Source: UBA4744 sp035282865 (GTDB lineage Bacteria; Actinomycetota; Acidimicrobiia; Spongiisociales; UBA4744). From it: a stretch of DNA of 20,124 nt. Of this stretch, positions 7,438 to 15,443 are shown piece after piece. The stretch is from assembly GCA_035282865.1 (NCBI GenBank), contig DATEVB010000214.1:1-20124 (forward strand), read 5' to 3'. The notes under the pieces are model-generated. The model was not told where the DNA came from and did not search any database. It worked only from the letters and a program-made list of their open reading frames with translations. The translations under genes were made by a program, and so were the position numbers. Numbering within the stretch: the first letter of the stretch is position 1; every line of letters starts with the position of its first letter.

Positions 7438-7486
7438 CCGCCTTCGGCGGTGCTCCCCCAACTTGCCCCTTTGCTCGCCGGGGGAG
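7438..7486 (-). terminator. Double hairpin after pafA, repeat-like
   Basis: Three bases after the pafA stop the minus strand has CTCCCCC (7486-7480) paired perfectly with GGGGGAG (7459-7453) across a 20-base loop. A second hairpin follows, CCGCC-GAA-GGCGG (7450-7438). Together they can end or attenuate pafA transcription before pafB. The composition (CTCCCCC...GGGGGAG, CCGCCTTCGGCGG) is like short dispersed intergenic repeats I recall from many GC-rich genomes; only one copy is present here. Confidence 0.45.
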
Positions 7487-7489
7487 AAA

Positions 7490-8845
7490 CTAGAGACTGT
7501 TGATGAGCTTCTGCACTCGCTCATCGGTGGCCTTGAACGGGTCCTTGCATAGCACCGTCCGCTGGGCCTGGTCGTTGAGCTTCAAATGGACCCAGTCCAC
7601 AGTGAAGTCGCGCTTCTTGGCCTTGGCGGCCTTGATGAATTCTCCGCGGAGTCGCGCCCGGGTCGTCTGGGGTGGCCGCACGACCGCGTCATCGATCGCC
7701 TCGTCCGTGACCACCCTGTCGACCAGGCCTTTCCGCTGTAGCAGGTAGAACAGGCCCCGGTCCTGGTTGACGTCGTGATAGGAGAGGTCCAGCAACGCGA
7801 TCCTCGGGTCGGAGAGCGGCAGATCCGACCGAGCTCGATACCGATCGATGAGCCGGTATTTCGCCACCCAGTCGACCTCCCGCTCAAGGGTCATGGGGTC
7901 CTTCTCCAATCCGGACAGGAGATGCTCCCACATCTCAACCGCTTGCTGCACGGCAGCCGGGAACCCGGGACTGCGGCTATACCGAATCGCCCGATCGAGA
8001 TACTCCCATTGGATGTCGAGAGCCGACAATTCCCTTCCGTTGGCCAAGCGGATCTTGCGGCGGCACGAAACGTCGTGGCTGATCTCCCGGATGGCACGAA
8101 TCGGATTCTCCAGGCTGAGATCGCGGAAGACCACGTCGTCCTCGATCATCTGCAGCAATGCGGCCACCGTTCCCAACTTCACGTACGTTGCGTACTCGGA
8201 CATGTTGGAATCCCCGGCGATCACATGCAGACGGCGATAACGTTCGGCGTCGGCGTGCGGCTCGTCTCGGGTATTGATGATGGGCCGGCTCCGGGTCGTC
8301 GCCGATGAGACACCCTCCCAGATATGCTCGGCTCGCTGGGCAATGCTGTACACGGTGCCGCGGGCCGTCTGCAGCAACTTGCCGGCTCCCGTGAAGATCT
8401 GGCGGGTCACCAGAAAGGGAATGAGCGTGTCGACGACCCTCTGGAAATCGCCGTGCCTTCCCACCAGGTAGTTCTCATGACACCCGTAGGAATTGCCGGC
8501 TGAGTCGGTGTTGTTCTTGAAGAGGTAAATCTCTCCCCGGATCCCTTCCTCAGCCAGGCGCTCTTCTGCCGACGCCACCAAGCCCTCGAGAATGCGCTCC
8601 CCCGCCTTGTCGTGCACCACAACGTCGTAGATGCTGTCGCATTCCGGGGTGGCGTATTCGGGGTGGCTCCCCACGTCGAGGTAGAGACGGGCTCCGTTCT
8701 CCAGGAAGACGTTCGAGGATCTTCCCCAGCTCACCACCCGCCGGAAGAGATAGCGTGCTACTTCGTCGGGGCTGAGGCGACGCTGGCCGCGCAGCGTGCA
8801 GGTCACCCCGTATTCGTTTTCGATGCCGTAGATCCTGCGCTGCAC
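7490..8845 (-). CDS. pafA: Pup-protein ligase PafA
   Basis: A 451-residue enzyme, almost the same length as mycobacterial PafA (452). It phosphorylates the C-terminal Glu of Pup with ATP and joins it to substrate lysines. Seen: the Mg-ATP glutamates in GIENEYG (E9, E11), the catalytic-base aspartate in LYLDVGSHPEY (D57), KNNTDSAGNSYGCHENY, RPIINTRDEPHAD and RRLHVIAGDSNMSEY. All are shared with glutamine-synthetase-like PafA/Dop proteins. PafA lacks the insertion that Dop has after about residue 20, which separates the two. The start is GTG with no ribosome site; a TACCCT box (8857-8852) lies 6 bases before it, consistent with a leaderless message. It is split from arc-dop-pup-prcBA by one plus-strand gene. 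Confidence 0.96.
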   Translation of the reverse strand: MQRRIYGIENEYGVTCTLRGQRRLSPDEVARYLFRRVVSWGRSSNVFLENGARLYLDVGSHPEYATPECDSIYDVVVHDKAGERILEGLVASAEERLAEEGIRGEIYLFKNNTDSAGNSYGCHENYLVGRHGDFQRVVDTLIPFLVTRQIFTGAGKLLQTARGTVYSIAQRAEHIWEGVSSATTRSRPIINTRDEPHADAERYRRLHVIAGDSNMSEYATYVKLGTVAALLQMIEDDVVFRDLSLENPIRAIREISHDVSCRRKIRLANGRELSALDIQWEYLDRAIRYSRSPGFPAAVQQAVEMWEHLLSGLEKDPMTLEREVDWVAKYRLIDRYRARSDLPLSDPRIALLDLSYHDVNQDRGLFYLLQRKGLVDRVVTDEAIDDAVVRPPQTTRARLRGEFIKAAKAKKRDFTVDWVHLKLNDQAQRTVLCKDPFKATDERVQKLINSL

Positions 8846-8902
8846 CGCCCCAGGGTACCCCGGCTCGATTCTTGGTCGCCTTTATCCCGGAGATACCACA
8901 CA

Positions 8903-9265
8903 ATGGCGGGCATGGAATCGAGCTTCGTCCTCCTCGCCAGGGTCGGCGGCCCCAATCAGGCCATGCTTCTTCGGGCACGTCTCAACTCCGAAGGGATCGA
9001 GGCTCGCCTGAGCGGCGAGGCCCTGGGCCCGTACCGGCTCAATGTCGGCGCTATGGCCGTCACGGAAATCTGGATACCGCCCGATCGAATGGAAGAGGCC
9101 CGCCTCGTCCTCCTGGCGGCGGATGTCGACGCCATTGTTGCCGAGGTGGAGCCGCTCGGGCGCGGGCCGTCGGCGCACCTCATCCGGTCGTGGATGTGGT
9201 GGCTGGTGGCGGTCATCCTGGTTGGGGTGGTCGGGTACGCCCGGGTCCTGGTAGTAGGTTCGTGA
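8903..9265 (+). CDS. DUF2007-like protein with C-terminal membrane anchor
   Basis: A 120-residue protein. The first about 75 residues (LLARVGGPNQAMLLRARLNSEG, AVTEIWIPPDRMEEARLVLL) resemble DUF2007, a small ferredoxin-like fold called a putative prokaryotic signal-transducing domain. A single hydrophobic helix (about 93-116, WMWWLVAVILVGVVGYARV) follows near the C-terminus. The start at 8903 has GGAG 10 bases upstream; the nearby ATG at 8912 would be too far from it. The frame extends left to 8612 but that part lies over pafA. The gene diverges from pafA (57-base gap) and converges on prcA (17-base gap). A role linked to the Pup system is not shown. Confidence 0.8.
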   Translation: MAGMESSFVLLARVGGPNQAMLLRARLNSEGIEARLSGEALGPYRLNVGAMAVTEIWIPPDRMEEARLVLLAADVDAIVAEVEPLGRGPSAHLIRSWMWWLVAVILVGVVGYARVLVVGS

Positions 9266-9282
9266 ACCCGTTTGCTGTTGGG

Positions 9283-9963
9283 TCAGCCGTTCCCCAAGGC
9301 CGCGGCGATCTCATCCTGGCTGAGGCGGCGGAAGGTGCGCCGTTCAGTTTGCCGATCTAGCACCGCAGCTTCCCAACCGTCGATCTGTCTCTGCTCAACC
9401 TGCTTGAAGGCGTCTGCAACCATCTGGATGGTGGCGGTCAACGAGGCCGGATCCTCATAGCGTCCGGCCAGATTGGACGTCAGGATGTCGGCCTGACCGC
9501 CGATCGCGCAGAACCAGCGTTCGTCGTAGAGGGTCCCGTCGTAGGTCACCTTGAACAGCTTGTTGCTATCCCCGTTTAGGCCAACTTCAACTACCAGTAT
9601 CTCCACCTCGTAGGGTTTGATCTCGTGGGTGAAGATGTTGCCGAGAGTCTGGGAAAACGCGTTGGCCAGCCCTTTGGCAGCGACGTCGGGTCGCCCGTAC
9701 ATGTATCCCTTGAGGTCGGCGTGCCGGATCCCTGCCACCCGGAGAGCCTCGAATTCGTTGTACTTGCCGACGCCGGCGAAGGCGATCCGATCGTAGATCT
9801 CGCTGATCTTGTACAGGGTCCGACTGGGATTCTCTGCGAGCAGCAACACCCCTCCGACGTATTCCATAGCGACGATCGAGCGCCCCCGGGCAATGCCCTT
9901 CCGGGCATACTCCGCCCGATCCTTGACGAGCTGCTCGGGCGGAACGTAGAACGGGATGCTCAT
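9283..9963 (-). CDS. prcA: 20S proteasome alpha subunit PrcA
   Basis: A 226-residue alpha-type subunit forming the outer rings of the 20S core and the gate through which ARC feeds substrate. The N-terminus MSIPFYVPPEQLVKDRAEYA and the segments RKGIARGRS, GGVLLLAENPSR, KISEIYDRIAFAGVGKYNEF and AQ-like FSQTLGNIFTHEIKPYEVE follow mycobacterial PrcA closely. As expected for an alpha subunit, there is no propeptide or N-terminal threonine. The ATG overlaps the prcB stop as ATGA, giving equal, coupled production of the two subunits. It is the last gene of the arc-dop-pup-prcB-prcA run. Confidence 0.97.
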   Translation of the reverse strand: MSIPFYVPPEQLVKDRAEYARKGIARGRSIVAMEYVGGVLLLAENPSRTLYKISEIYDRIAFAGVGKYNEFEALRVAGIRHADLKGYMYGRPDVAAKGLANAFSQTLGNIFTHEIKPYEVEILVVEVGLNGDSNKLFKVTYDGTLYDERWFCAIGGQADILTSNLAGRYEDPASLTATIQMVADAFKQVEQRQIDGWEAAVLDRQTERRTFRRLSQDEIAAALGNG

Positions 9964-10757
9964 CGCACTGCCTCCAGAGCCGCCGAGGAGATAGCGCCCA
10001 CCTGATCTTCCGGCACTTCGCGATAGCCGGCCGAGGTCACGGTCACGACGTTGGGGAAGATTCCCCGCTGAATATCGGGCCCTCCGGTGGCCGTGTCCTC
10101 CTCTGAGGCGGCGATCAAAGCCTGGATCGCCACGTTGAGGGCGGTGGGTTCATCGAAACCTTCGCGGTAGGCGCCTCGCAGGAATGACTTGGCATCTCGT
10201 CCCCCTGTGCCGGTAGCCCCGAAATCTTGCTCCTCGTAGCGTCCGCCGACAACGTCAAATGTGTACAGGCGGCCCTCCCGGGACGCTTCGTCGAAACCGG
10301 CGAAGAGCGGTACGACCACCAGTCCCTGGAACACCATCGGGAGCTGAGAGCGGACCATCCGGGCCAGGTAGGTAGCCTTGCCGTCGAGGCTCAACCGTGT
10401 TCCTTCGAGCTTCTCATAGTGCTCGAGTTCCGTCTGAAACAAGCGGACCATCTCGACTGCCAGACCGGCGGTACCGGAGATGGCAACCGTTGAATAGTTG
10501 TCGGCTTGAAACACCTTCTGGATCCGCCGGTGAGCAACCAGGTGCCCTTCGGTGGCTTGCCGGTCGCCGACCATCACCACCCCGTCGGCATACCGGAGTG
10601 CCAGCACCGTTGTGCCTTCCGGTGCTTGCACCGACCCCACCGCCCCGCTTCCCTTCCATTCGGGGGCGAGGTCGAGCGACCGGAGGAGGTCGGTGAAGCT
10701 CGTACCCGGCGATGGGGCGACGGCCGGAAGCCCCCCCGTAAACCGGTCGACGCTCAT
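9960..10757 (-). CDS. prcB: 20S proteasome beta subunit PrcB with propeptide
   Basis: A 265-residue precursor of the proteolytic subunit. A 48-residue propeptide ends at EG, and self-cleavage would expose T49 (GTTVLALRY) as the nucleophile. The family's other catalytic residues are at the right spacing: D65 (position 17 of the mature chain, in GDR) and K81 (position 33). Other matches to mycobacterial PrcB are FQTELEHYEKLEG, TATGGPDIQRGIFP and the SGTAGLAVEMVRLF helix. The ATG overlaps the pup stop and the TGA overlaps the prcA start, both as ATGA. Expression is therefore coupled across pup-prcB-prcA. Confidence 0.97.
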   Translation of the reverse strand: MSVDRFTGGLPAVAPSPGTSFTDLLRSLDLAPEWKGSGAVGSVQAPEGTTVLALRYADGVVMVGDRQATEGHLVAHRRIQKVFQADNYSTVAISGTAGLAVEMVRLFQTELEHYEKLEGTRLSLDGKATYLARMVRSQLPMVFQGLVVVPLFAGFDEASREGRLYTFDVVGGRYEEQDFGATGTGGRDAKSFLRGAYREGFDEPTALNVAIQALIAASEEDTATGGPDIQRGIFPNVVTVTSAGYREVPEDQVGAISSAALEAVR

Positions 10758-10948
10758 TGCCCGCCCTTCTGAACGTAGTTCTTCACGAATTCTTCGGCGT
10801 TCTCTTCCAGCACCTCATCGATCTCGTCGAGCAGCTCATCAATCTTCTCGGTCGTCGGGTCATCCGTCTGGCGAAATGCAGGTTGCGAGGCTCCGGACTC
10901 AGCTTCAGTTCCCTTCCGCTGGACTCTCTTCCGCTCCTGTTCGGCCAT
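10754..10948 (-). CDS. pup: Prokaryotic ubiquitin-like protein Pup
   Basis: A 64-residue, mostly disordered acidic protein. The C-terminal helix and tail (IDELLDEIDEVLEENAEEFV then KNYVQKGGQ) are the hallmark of Pup: the helix binds the ARC coiled coil and the GGQ end is deamidated by Dop to GGE before PafA attaches it to lysines. The length matches the family (60-70). The start is fixed by AGGAGG five bases upstream, the strongest ribosome site in the operon, fitting the need for more Pup than enzyme. The first 44 bases overlap the end of dop in another frame. Confidence 0.97.
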   Translation of the reverse strand: MAEQERKRVQRKGTEAESGASQPAFRQTDDPTTEKIDELLDEIDEVLEENAEEFVKNYVQKGGQ

Positions 10949-12425
10949 TGCTACCTCCTAGCGCTCGAACCAATCCGGCCGCATCCGCAGCCTGCTCGAG
11001 CACGGTATCAACACGTTCTTTGGTCCCCCTCAGCGGCTCCATCATAGGCACCCGCTTCAAGGTATCTTCCCCCACGTCGAACACCAGCGAATCCCAGTTG
11101 GCGGCAACCAGCGACTGGGAAAACCGGGATACACAGCGTCCCCGGAAATAAGCACGGGTCCGTTCGGGCGGCTCGGCGACGGCCGACTCGATTTCCTCGG
11201 CGGTGAACAACCGCCGCATCGAACCCCGGCCGGCCAATCGGTAATACAAGCCTCGCTCCGGGTCTACGTCGTGGTACTGGAGATCCAGCGCCCGCAGCTT
11301 CGAGTCGTTCCATGGCAAGCCGTCTCGCTCCCGATATCCTTCGAGTATCCGAAGTTTGGCCGCCCAATCGAGCCGGTCCGCCAGCCGGGCCGGATCTTTT
11401 TCGAGATCGGCCAAGATTCCCTCCCAGAGGGCCAGCACCCGGTCGTACACGGGATCGGGGGCAACCAGTTCCGAGTATTTCGTCAGCCACTCCAGGTACT
11501 GCCACTGCAGGTCGATAGCGGTTGCCGATCCTCCATCTTCGAGTGACAGCGGCAGCCGGAAGTCGAGGTCGTGGCTGACTTGCCACGTGGCCGCCACCGG
11601 GTCCAGGAGGGCCACCGGGTCGGGCAGCGCCCCATCTTCGAGAGCTGCCAGGAAGAGCGCGGCCGTCCCCAACTTCACGAAGGTCTGCGACTCGGACAAG
11701 TTGGCGTCGCCGATGATGACGTGGAGACGCCGGTACTTCACGGGGTCGCCGTGCGGTTCGTCGCGCGTATTGATGATGGGGCGTTTCAAGGTCGTTTCCA
11801 GGCCCACTCGTTCCTCGAAAAAATCTGCCCGCTGGGTCAGTTGGAAGGGAACGTCGGGCCGGCCGTTCTCGGCTCCGACCTTTCCCGACCCTGTGAAGAT
11901 CTGCCTGGTCACGAGAAACGTCGTGAGATATTGGATGATGTCGGCGAATGGCGTCGCCCGCGAGAGCAGGTAGTTCTCGTGAGCCCCGTACGAATTGCCC
12001 TTCCCGTCGCTGTTGTTCTTGTACAGACCGATCCGCTGCCCAACCTCGAGCAGGGTTCCCGCTGACGCCCCCGCTCTGGCCATCACCACTTCCCCCGCCT
12101 TGTCGTGGAGAGCAGCTTCAAGTGGATCGAAGCATTCCGGCGTCGAGTACTCGGGGTGGGCGTGATCGACGTAGATACGGGCACCGTTGGACAGAACCAC
12201 GTTGACGAGCGCACTGTCGTAGTCGGCTACGGTCGCCCCCTCGATCCCAAAACCCCTGGCGTCCCGCCCCGGGGACTCTTCCTCGAAGGACCACTGCACC
12301 CGGGCGCGGTCCCCGGCATAAGAGTTCACCACCTGCCCGGAGGCGATCGCCGGATTGAAGTCCCGCTGGTTCCGGACCGAGATGCCATACTCAGTCTCGG
12401 TTCCGCAGACTTTGTGGACGGTCAC
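10905..12425 (-). CDS. dop: Pup deamidase/depupylase Dop
   Basis: A 506-residue homologue of PafA that converts the Pup C-terminal Gln to Glu and cleaves Pup from substrates. Seen: GTETEYGIS (Mg-ATP glutamates at 10 and 12), an insertion rich in FNPAIASGQVVNSYAGD (about 23-39) typical of the Dop loop, the catalytic aspartate D87 in ARIYVDHAHPEYSTPEC, KNNSDGKGNSYGAHENY and IINTRDEPHGDP. Length fits Dop (about 500), longer than PafA. The start is GTG, two bases after the arc stop. The stop lies 44 bases inside pup, and the last 14 codons share DNA with pup in a different frame. The overlapped tail (GRTGAEESPAEGN) looks non-conserved and disordered. Confidence 0.96.
   Translation of the reverse strand: MTVHKVCGTETEYGISVRNQRDFNPAIASGQVVNSYAGDRARVQWSFEEESPGRDARGFGIEGATVADYDSALVNVVLSNGARIYVDHAHPEYSTPECFDPLEAALHDKAGEVVMARAGASAGTLLEVGQRIGLYKNNSDGKGNSYGAHENYLLSRATPFADIIQYLTTFLVTRQIFTGSGKVGAENGRPDVPFQLTQRADFFEERVGLETTLKRPIINTRDEPHGDPVKYRRLHVIIGDANLSESQTFVKLGTAALFLAALEDGALPDPVALLDPVAATWQVSHDLDFRLPLSLEDGGSATAIDLQWQYLEWLTKYSELVAPDPVYDRVLALWEGILADLEKDPARLADRLDWAAKLRILEGYRERDGLPWNDSKLRALDLQYHDVDPERGLYYRLAGRGSMRRLFTAEEIESAVAEPPERTRAYFRGRCVSRFSQSLVAANWDSLVFDVGEDTLKRVPMMEPLRGTKERVDTVLEQAADAAGLVRALGGSNGRTGAEESPAEGN
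10954..10959 (-). promoter_or_regulatory. Strong ribosome binding site of pup, inside dop
   Basis: The minus strand reads AGGAGG, five bases before the pup ATG. It lies within the dop coding sequence, so pup can be initiated independently of dop translation and at higher rate than its neighbours, most of which start by ATGA coupling. Confidence 0.8.
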
Positions 12426-12427
12426 GA

Positions 12428-14164
12428 TCAGAGGTACTGGCCGGTGGTGATGGCTTCGATCGACTTACCTTCCGTTTCGCCCTCGATCAACGTCCGCACG
12501 TAGACGATTCGCTCGCCCTTCCTGCCCGATATCTTGGCCCAGTCATCCGGGTTGGTCGTGTTGGGTAAGTCCTCATGTTCGGTGAATTCTTGTTTGATGG
12601 CGGCCAGTAGGTCACCGATCTTCAGACCCACCGGCCCGCCGGCGATCTCACGCTTGATCGCGTCCTTCTTGGCCCGCCGGACGATGTTTTCGATCATGGC
12701 ACCACTGGAAAAGTCCTTGAAGTAGAGGACCTCCCGGTCACCGTTGGCATAGGTGACCTCCAGGAATCGATTCTCGTGATCCATCGAATACATCAACTCG
12801 ACGGTTGCCTCGATCATCTTTGCGATCAACTCATCCGTGCCACCCGCCGCGGCCACTTCGTCCTCGTTGAGCGGTATGTCATCGCCAACGTAGATGCCGA
12901 AGATCTGGAGGGCGGCCTCGGCATCGGGACGGCTGATCTTGATCTTCACATCGAGACGGCCGGGCCGCAGGATGGCCGGGTCGATGAGGTCCTCCCGATT
13001 CGAAGCTCCAATGACGATGACATTCTTGAGGCTCTCGACCCCGTCGAGTTCCGAGAGCAACTGCGGGACGATAGTCGACTCGACGTCCGACGAGATCCCG
13101 GTGCCTCTCGTCCGGAACAATGAATCCATCTCGTCGAAGAAGACGATGACCGGCACGCCCTCATCGGACTTCTCTTTGGCGCGCTGGAAAATCAGCCTGA
13201 TCTGGCGTTCGGTCTCGCCCACGTATTTGTTGAGCAGTTCCGGTCCCTTGATATTGAGGAAATAGGACCTGGCATCCTCACGGCCCATCCGGTGCGCCAC
13301 GGCCTTGGCCAGGCTGTTGGCCACCGCTTTGGCAATGAGCGTCTTGCCACACCCGGGCGGTCCATACAGGAGGACACCCTTGGGGGCGTCCAGACGGTAG
13401 CGATCGAACTTGTCTTTATGCACATAGGGCAACTCCACCGCGTCACGGATCGTTTCGATCTGGTTCCGCAAGCCGCCTACCTGCTCATAGGTAACGTCCG
13501 GCACTTCTTCGAGCACCAACTCCTCGACCTTGGGCCGCACGATCTTTTCGAGCACCAACCCGGTCCGAGAATCGATTCGCACATGGTCGCCGGCTCGAAC
13601 GGGCTCCGCCGCCATGGGGTCGGATAGCTCAACCACCCGCTCCTCGTCGGCGTGGGCGAGCACGAGAAGGCGACCATCTCCGAGGTGTTCTTTGACGGCC
13701 GCCACTTCGCCGGTTTGCTCGAAGTTGCGCACATCGATGAGGTTCATCGACTCGTTCAGGAGGACCTCCTGACCCACCTGAAGTTTCTTGACTTCAATGC
13801 TGGGTTGAGCGTTCACCCGGAGCTTGCGACCGGCTACCATCACGTCGACCGTCCCGTCTTGGTTGACACCCAAGATCGTCCCGAAAGCGTTGGGTGGCGC
13901 CGAGAGCTTCTCGACTTCTTCACGCAGAACGGTCAACTGCTGTCGTGCCTCCTCGAGCACTGCAGCCAATTTCTCGTTTTGGGCGACGGCTTGTGACAAC
14001 CGGCCTTTCGTCTCAGCAAGTCGTCCCTCCAGTGTCCGCATCCTGATCGGTGCGTCTTGAAGTCGACCTCGCAGCACAACCAGCTCCTCTTCGAGTGAGC
14101 GGGCTGCAGTTCGAAGCGCGGTGATCTCTTCACGCTGTGCGGAGTGTTGGTCTTCAGGGGTCAT
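12428..14164 (-). CDS. arc: Proteasomal AAA ATPase ARC/Mpa
   Basis: A 578-residue hexameric unfoldase that recognises Pup and drives substrates into the 20S core. Domains: N-terminal coiled coil (about 12-88) that binds Pup, two OB-fold inter-domains (about 90-210), then the AAA module with Walker A GPPGCGKT (268-275), pore-loop KYVGETE (313-319), Walker B VIVFFDE (339-345), sensor asparagine N389 and arginine fingers in AILRPGRLD (397-405). The protein ends GQYL, the C-terminal motif that docks Mpa/ARC on the alpha ring. The ATG has a GAGGTGAG ribosome site. A TATACT box at 14195-14190 lies upstream, making arc the first gene of the proteasome operon. Confidence 0.97.
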   Translation of the reverse strand: MTPEDQHSAQREEITALRTAARSLEEELVVLRGRLQDAPIRMRTLEGRLAETKGRLSQAVAQNEKLAAVLEEARQQLTVLREEVEKLSAPPNAFGTILGVNQDGTVDVMVAGRKLRVNAQPSIEVKKLQVGQEVLLNESMNLIDVRNFEQTGEVAAVKEHLGDGRLLVLAHADEERVVELSDPMAAEPVRAGDHVRIDSRTGLVLEKIVRPKVEELVLEEVPDVTYEQVGGLRNQIETIRDAVELPYVHKDKFDRYRLDAPKGVLLYGPPGCGKTLIAKAVANSLAKAVAHRMGREDARSYFLNIKGPELLNKYVGETERQIRLIFQRAKEKSDEGVPVIVFFDEMDSLFRTRGTGISSDVESTIVPQLLSELDGVESLKNVIVIGASNREDLIDPAILRPGRLDVKIKISRPDAEAALQIFGIYVGDDIPLNEDEVAAAGGTDELIAKMIEATVELMYSMDHENRFLEVTYANGDREVLYFKDFSSGAMIENIVRRAKKDAIKREIAGGPVGLKIGDLLAAIKQEFTEHEDLPNTTNPDDWAKISGRKGERIVYVRTLIEGETEGKSIEAITTGQYL

Positions 14165-14189
14165 TGCTCACCTCGAGCGGCAGAGTTTC

Positions 14190-14195
14190 AGTATA
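14190..14195 (-). promoter_or_regulatory. Candidate -10 box of the arc-dop-pup-prcBA operon
   Basis: The minus strand reads TATACT, 25 bases before the arc ATG, giving a leader of about 20 bases that contains the GAGGTGAG ribosome site. No clear -35 is seen at 16-18 bases upstream. The 137-base divergent gap to the ferredoxin gene is the natural promoter region for both. Confidence 0.45.
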
Positions 14196-14301
14196 CGAAC
14201 GGTACGGGACTTCACCAGGGAGTCTGGCCGAATCGCGTGAAAGACCACCCTCTCGCTAACATTCGCGGTCGCTCACATTCAATTGCCGACAGGAGCACAC
14301 C

Positions 14302-14547
14302 ATGAAGGTATGGATCGATCAGGACCTCTGCACCGGTGATGGGCTATGCGAAGAAATCGCGCCCGACGTCTTTGTGCTGCTCGACGACGGGTTGGCTTAT
14401 GTGCGAGAAGGGGCCAAGATCTTCGCCGCCTCGGAGGGGAACGAGGAGGGCGCCGCCGGCGTGGCAGTAGTTCCGGCCGGTCAGGAAGACCTGACCATCG
14501 AATCCGCCGAGGAATGCCCCGGCGAGTGCATCTTCATCGAACCGTAA
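14302..14547 (+). CDS. Small [3Fe-4S]/[4Fe-4S] ferredoxin
   Basis: An 81-residue ferredoxin of the single-cluster type. C10 and C16 (C-x5-C, in CTGDGLC) and C72-Pro (ECPGEC) are the three cluster ligands of [3Fe-4S] ferredoxins of actinobacterial P450 and related systems. G/D at position 13 sits where a fourth ligand would be, and C76 is an additional cysteine that could change the cluster type. APDVFVLLDDG (20-30) is the conserved strand after the first cysteines. The middle (about 38-58) is a longer acidic insert than usual. The start is fixed by AGGAG six bases upstream. The gene diverges from arc and converges on trmI. Its redox partner is not in the window; supplying electrons to the Fe-S thiolase nearby is only speculation. 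Confidence 0.88.
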   Translation: MKVWIDQDLCTGDGLCEEIAPDVFVLLDDGLAYVREGAKIFAASEGNEEGAAGVAVVPAGQEDLTIESAEECPGECIFIEP

Positions 14548-14657
14548 GAGGTTCGAGGTCAGAAGCTGGAAGTTGATGGTCGGAGAACCTTCAGCTTCGC
14601 AACGCCGGTCAATCCGAGGTTCCCGCGACGAACCTTTGACCTCGCATTGGCCCGCCG
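14548..14657. other. Convergent intergenic region with nested inverted repeats
   Basis: This 110-base gap lies between the ends of the ferredoxin and trmI genes. GAAGCTG (14562-14568) pairs with CAGCTTC (14592-14598). CGAGGTCA (14554-14561) pairs with TGACCTCG (14637-14644), and AGGTTCG (14549-14555) with CGAACCT (14629-14635); the last two share bases, so they are alternatives. It may serve as a bidirectional terminator. There is no coding potential I trust and no T-run. Confidence 0.35.
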
Positions 14658-15443
14658 TCAGGTCTGCAACACTTTTCTCGCCACCGTGACGAACCCGGTG
14701 TGTCCGACCATGTGGTGGTCCGGCCGAACCGAACGACCTTCCACGTTCCAGGTCCGAAGCAATGTCTCGAACGAGGTGAGCTCGATGAACGATCCGCTTG
14801 CCCGGAGCGTCTCGACCGTCTGCTGCATCTGGGGCACCGTCGGCACGTAAGCGCAGAAGACTCCGCCGCCTTGCAGCGAATCGGCCGCGGCATCCACGAC
14901 GTCCCAAGGCTGCGGGAGATCGAGCACGATTCGATCAGGCTGCACCCCGGCCACCATCTCCTCGACGTCGCCGACCCGGAGCTCCAAGCTGGGCGGCAAG
15001 CCGCCGAAGAAGCGCTCGATGGCCCGGCGGGCGTGCTCGGCGTGATCTTCCCGGCGATCGACGCTGACCACGTGCCCGTCCGGGCCGACCGCCCGCACCA
15101 GGGCCATCGTCAAGGCCCCCGAACCCGTGCCGGCTTCGAGGACCCGCGACCCGGGGGCGATGTCCCCGTATACGAGGATCGGTCCAATGTCCTTCGGGTA
15201 GACGACCTGCGCCCCACGTTTCATTTTGAGGATGTAGTCGAAGAGACGCGGGCGAAGCACGGCCAGCCTGCTTCCCTTCTCGGTTACAACCGAGCTGCCC
15301 TCCCGGGCACCGATGACCTCGGCATGGGGCAACCGACCGAGATGCGAGTGGAACTCGGCTCCCTCTGTGAGCCGGATCAGGTAGTACCGACCCTTGGTGT
15401 CGATCAGGAGGCAGTCCTCGCCCGGAGCAAGCGGATCGCTCAT
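14658..15443 (-). CDS. trmI: tRNA (adenine-58-N1)-methyltransferase TrmI
   Basis: A 261-residue SAM-dependent methyltransferase that makes m1A58 in the tRNA T-loop. The N-terminal beta domain (DCLLIDTKGRYYLIRL, 10-25) and YPKDIGPIL (82-90) are typical of TrmI. The SAM site is EAGTGSG (103-109) followed by SVDRRE (127-132), and motif IV is DLPQPW (175-180). Mycobacterial TrmI (280 residues) has the same plan. The start at 15443 was chosen because its ATG overlaps the ttuA stop as ATGA; the frame to 15527 adds 28 residues overlying the zinc-finger end of ttuA. TrmI is the last gene of the four-gene T-loop modification operon. Confidence 0.94.
   Translation of the reverse strand: MSDPLAPGEDCLLIDTKGRYYLIRLTEGAEFHSHLGRLPHAEVIGAREGSSVVTEKGSRLAVLRPRLFDYILKMKRGAQVVYPKDIGPILVYGDIAPGSRVLEAGTGSGALTMALVRAVGPDGHVVSVDRREDHAEHARRAIERFFGGLPPSLELRVGDVEEMVAGVQPDRIVLDLPQPWDVVDAAADSLQGGGVFCAYVPTVPQMQQTVETLRASGSFIELTSFETLLRTWNVEGRSVRPDHHMVGHTGFVTVARKVLQT

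Noticed and set aside
7342..7524. 61-residue N-terminal extension of pafB
   Set aside because: It covers the intergenic hairpins and the pafA end and is not like PafB N-termini.
8612..8902. Upstream extension of the plus-strand DUF2007-like gene
   Set aside because: It runs antisense to pafA; a ribosome site supports the start at 8903.
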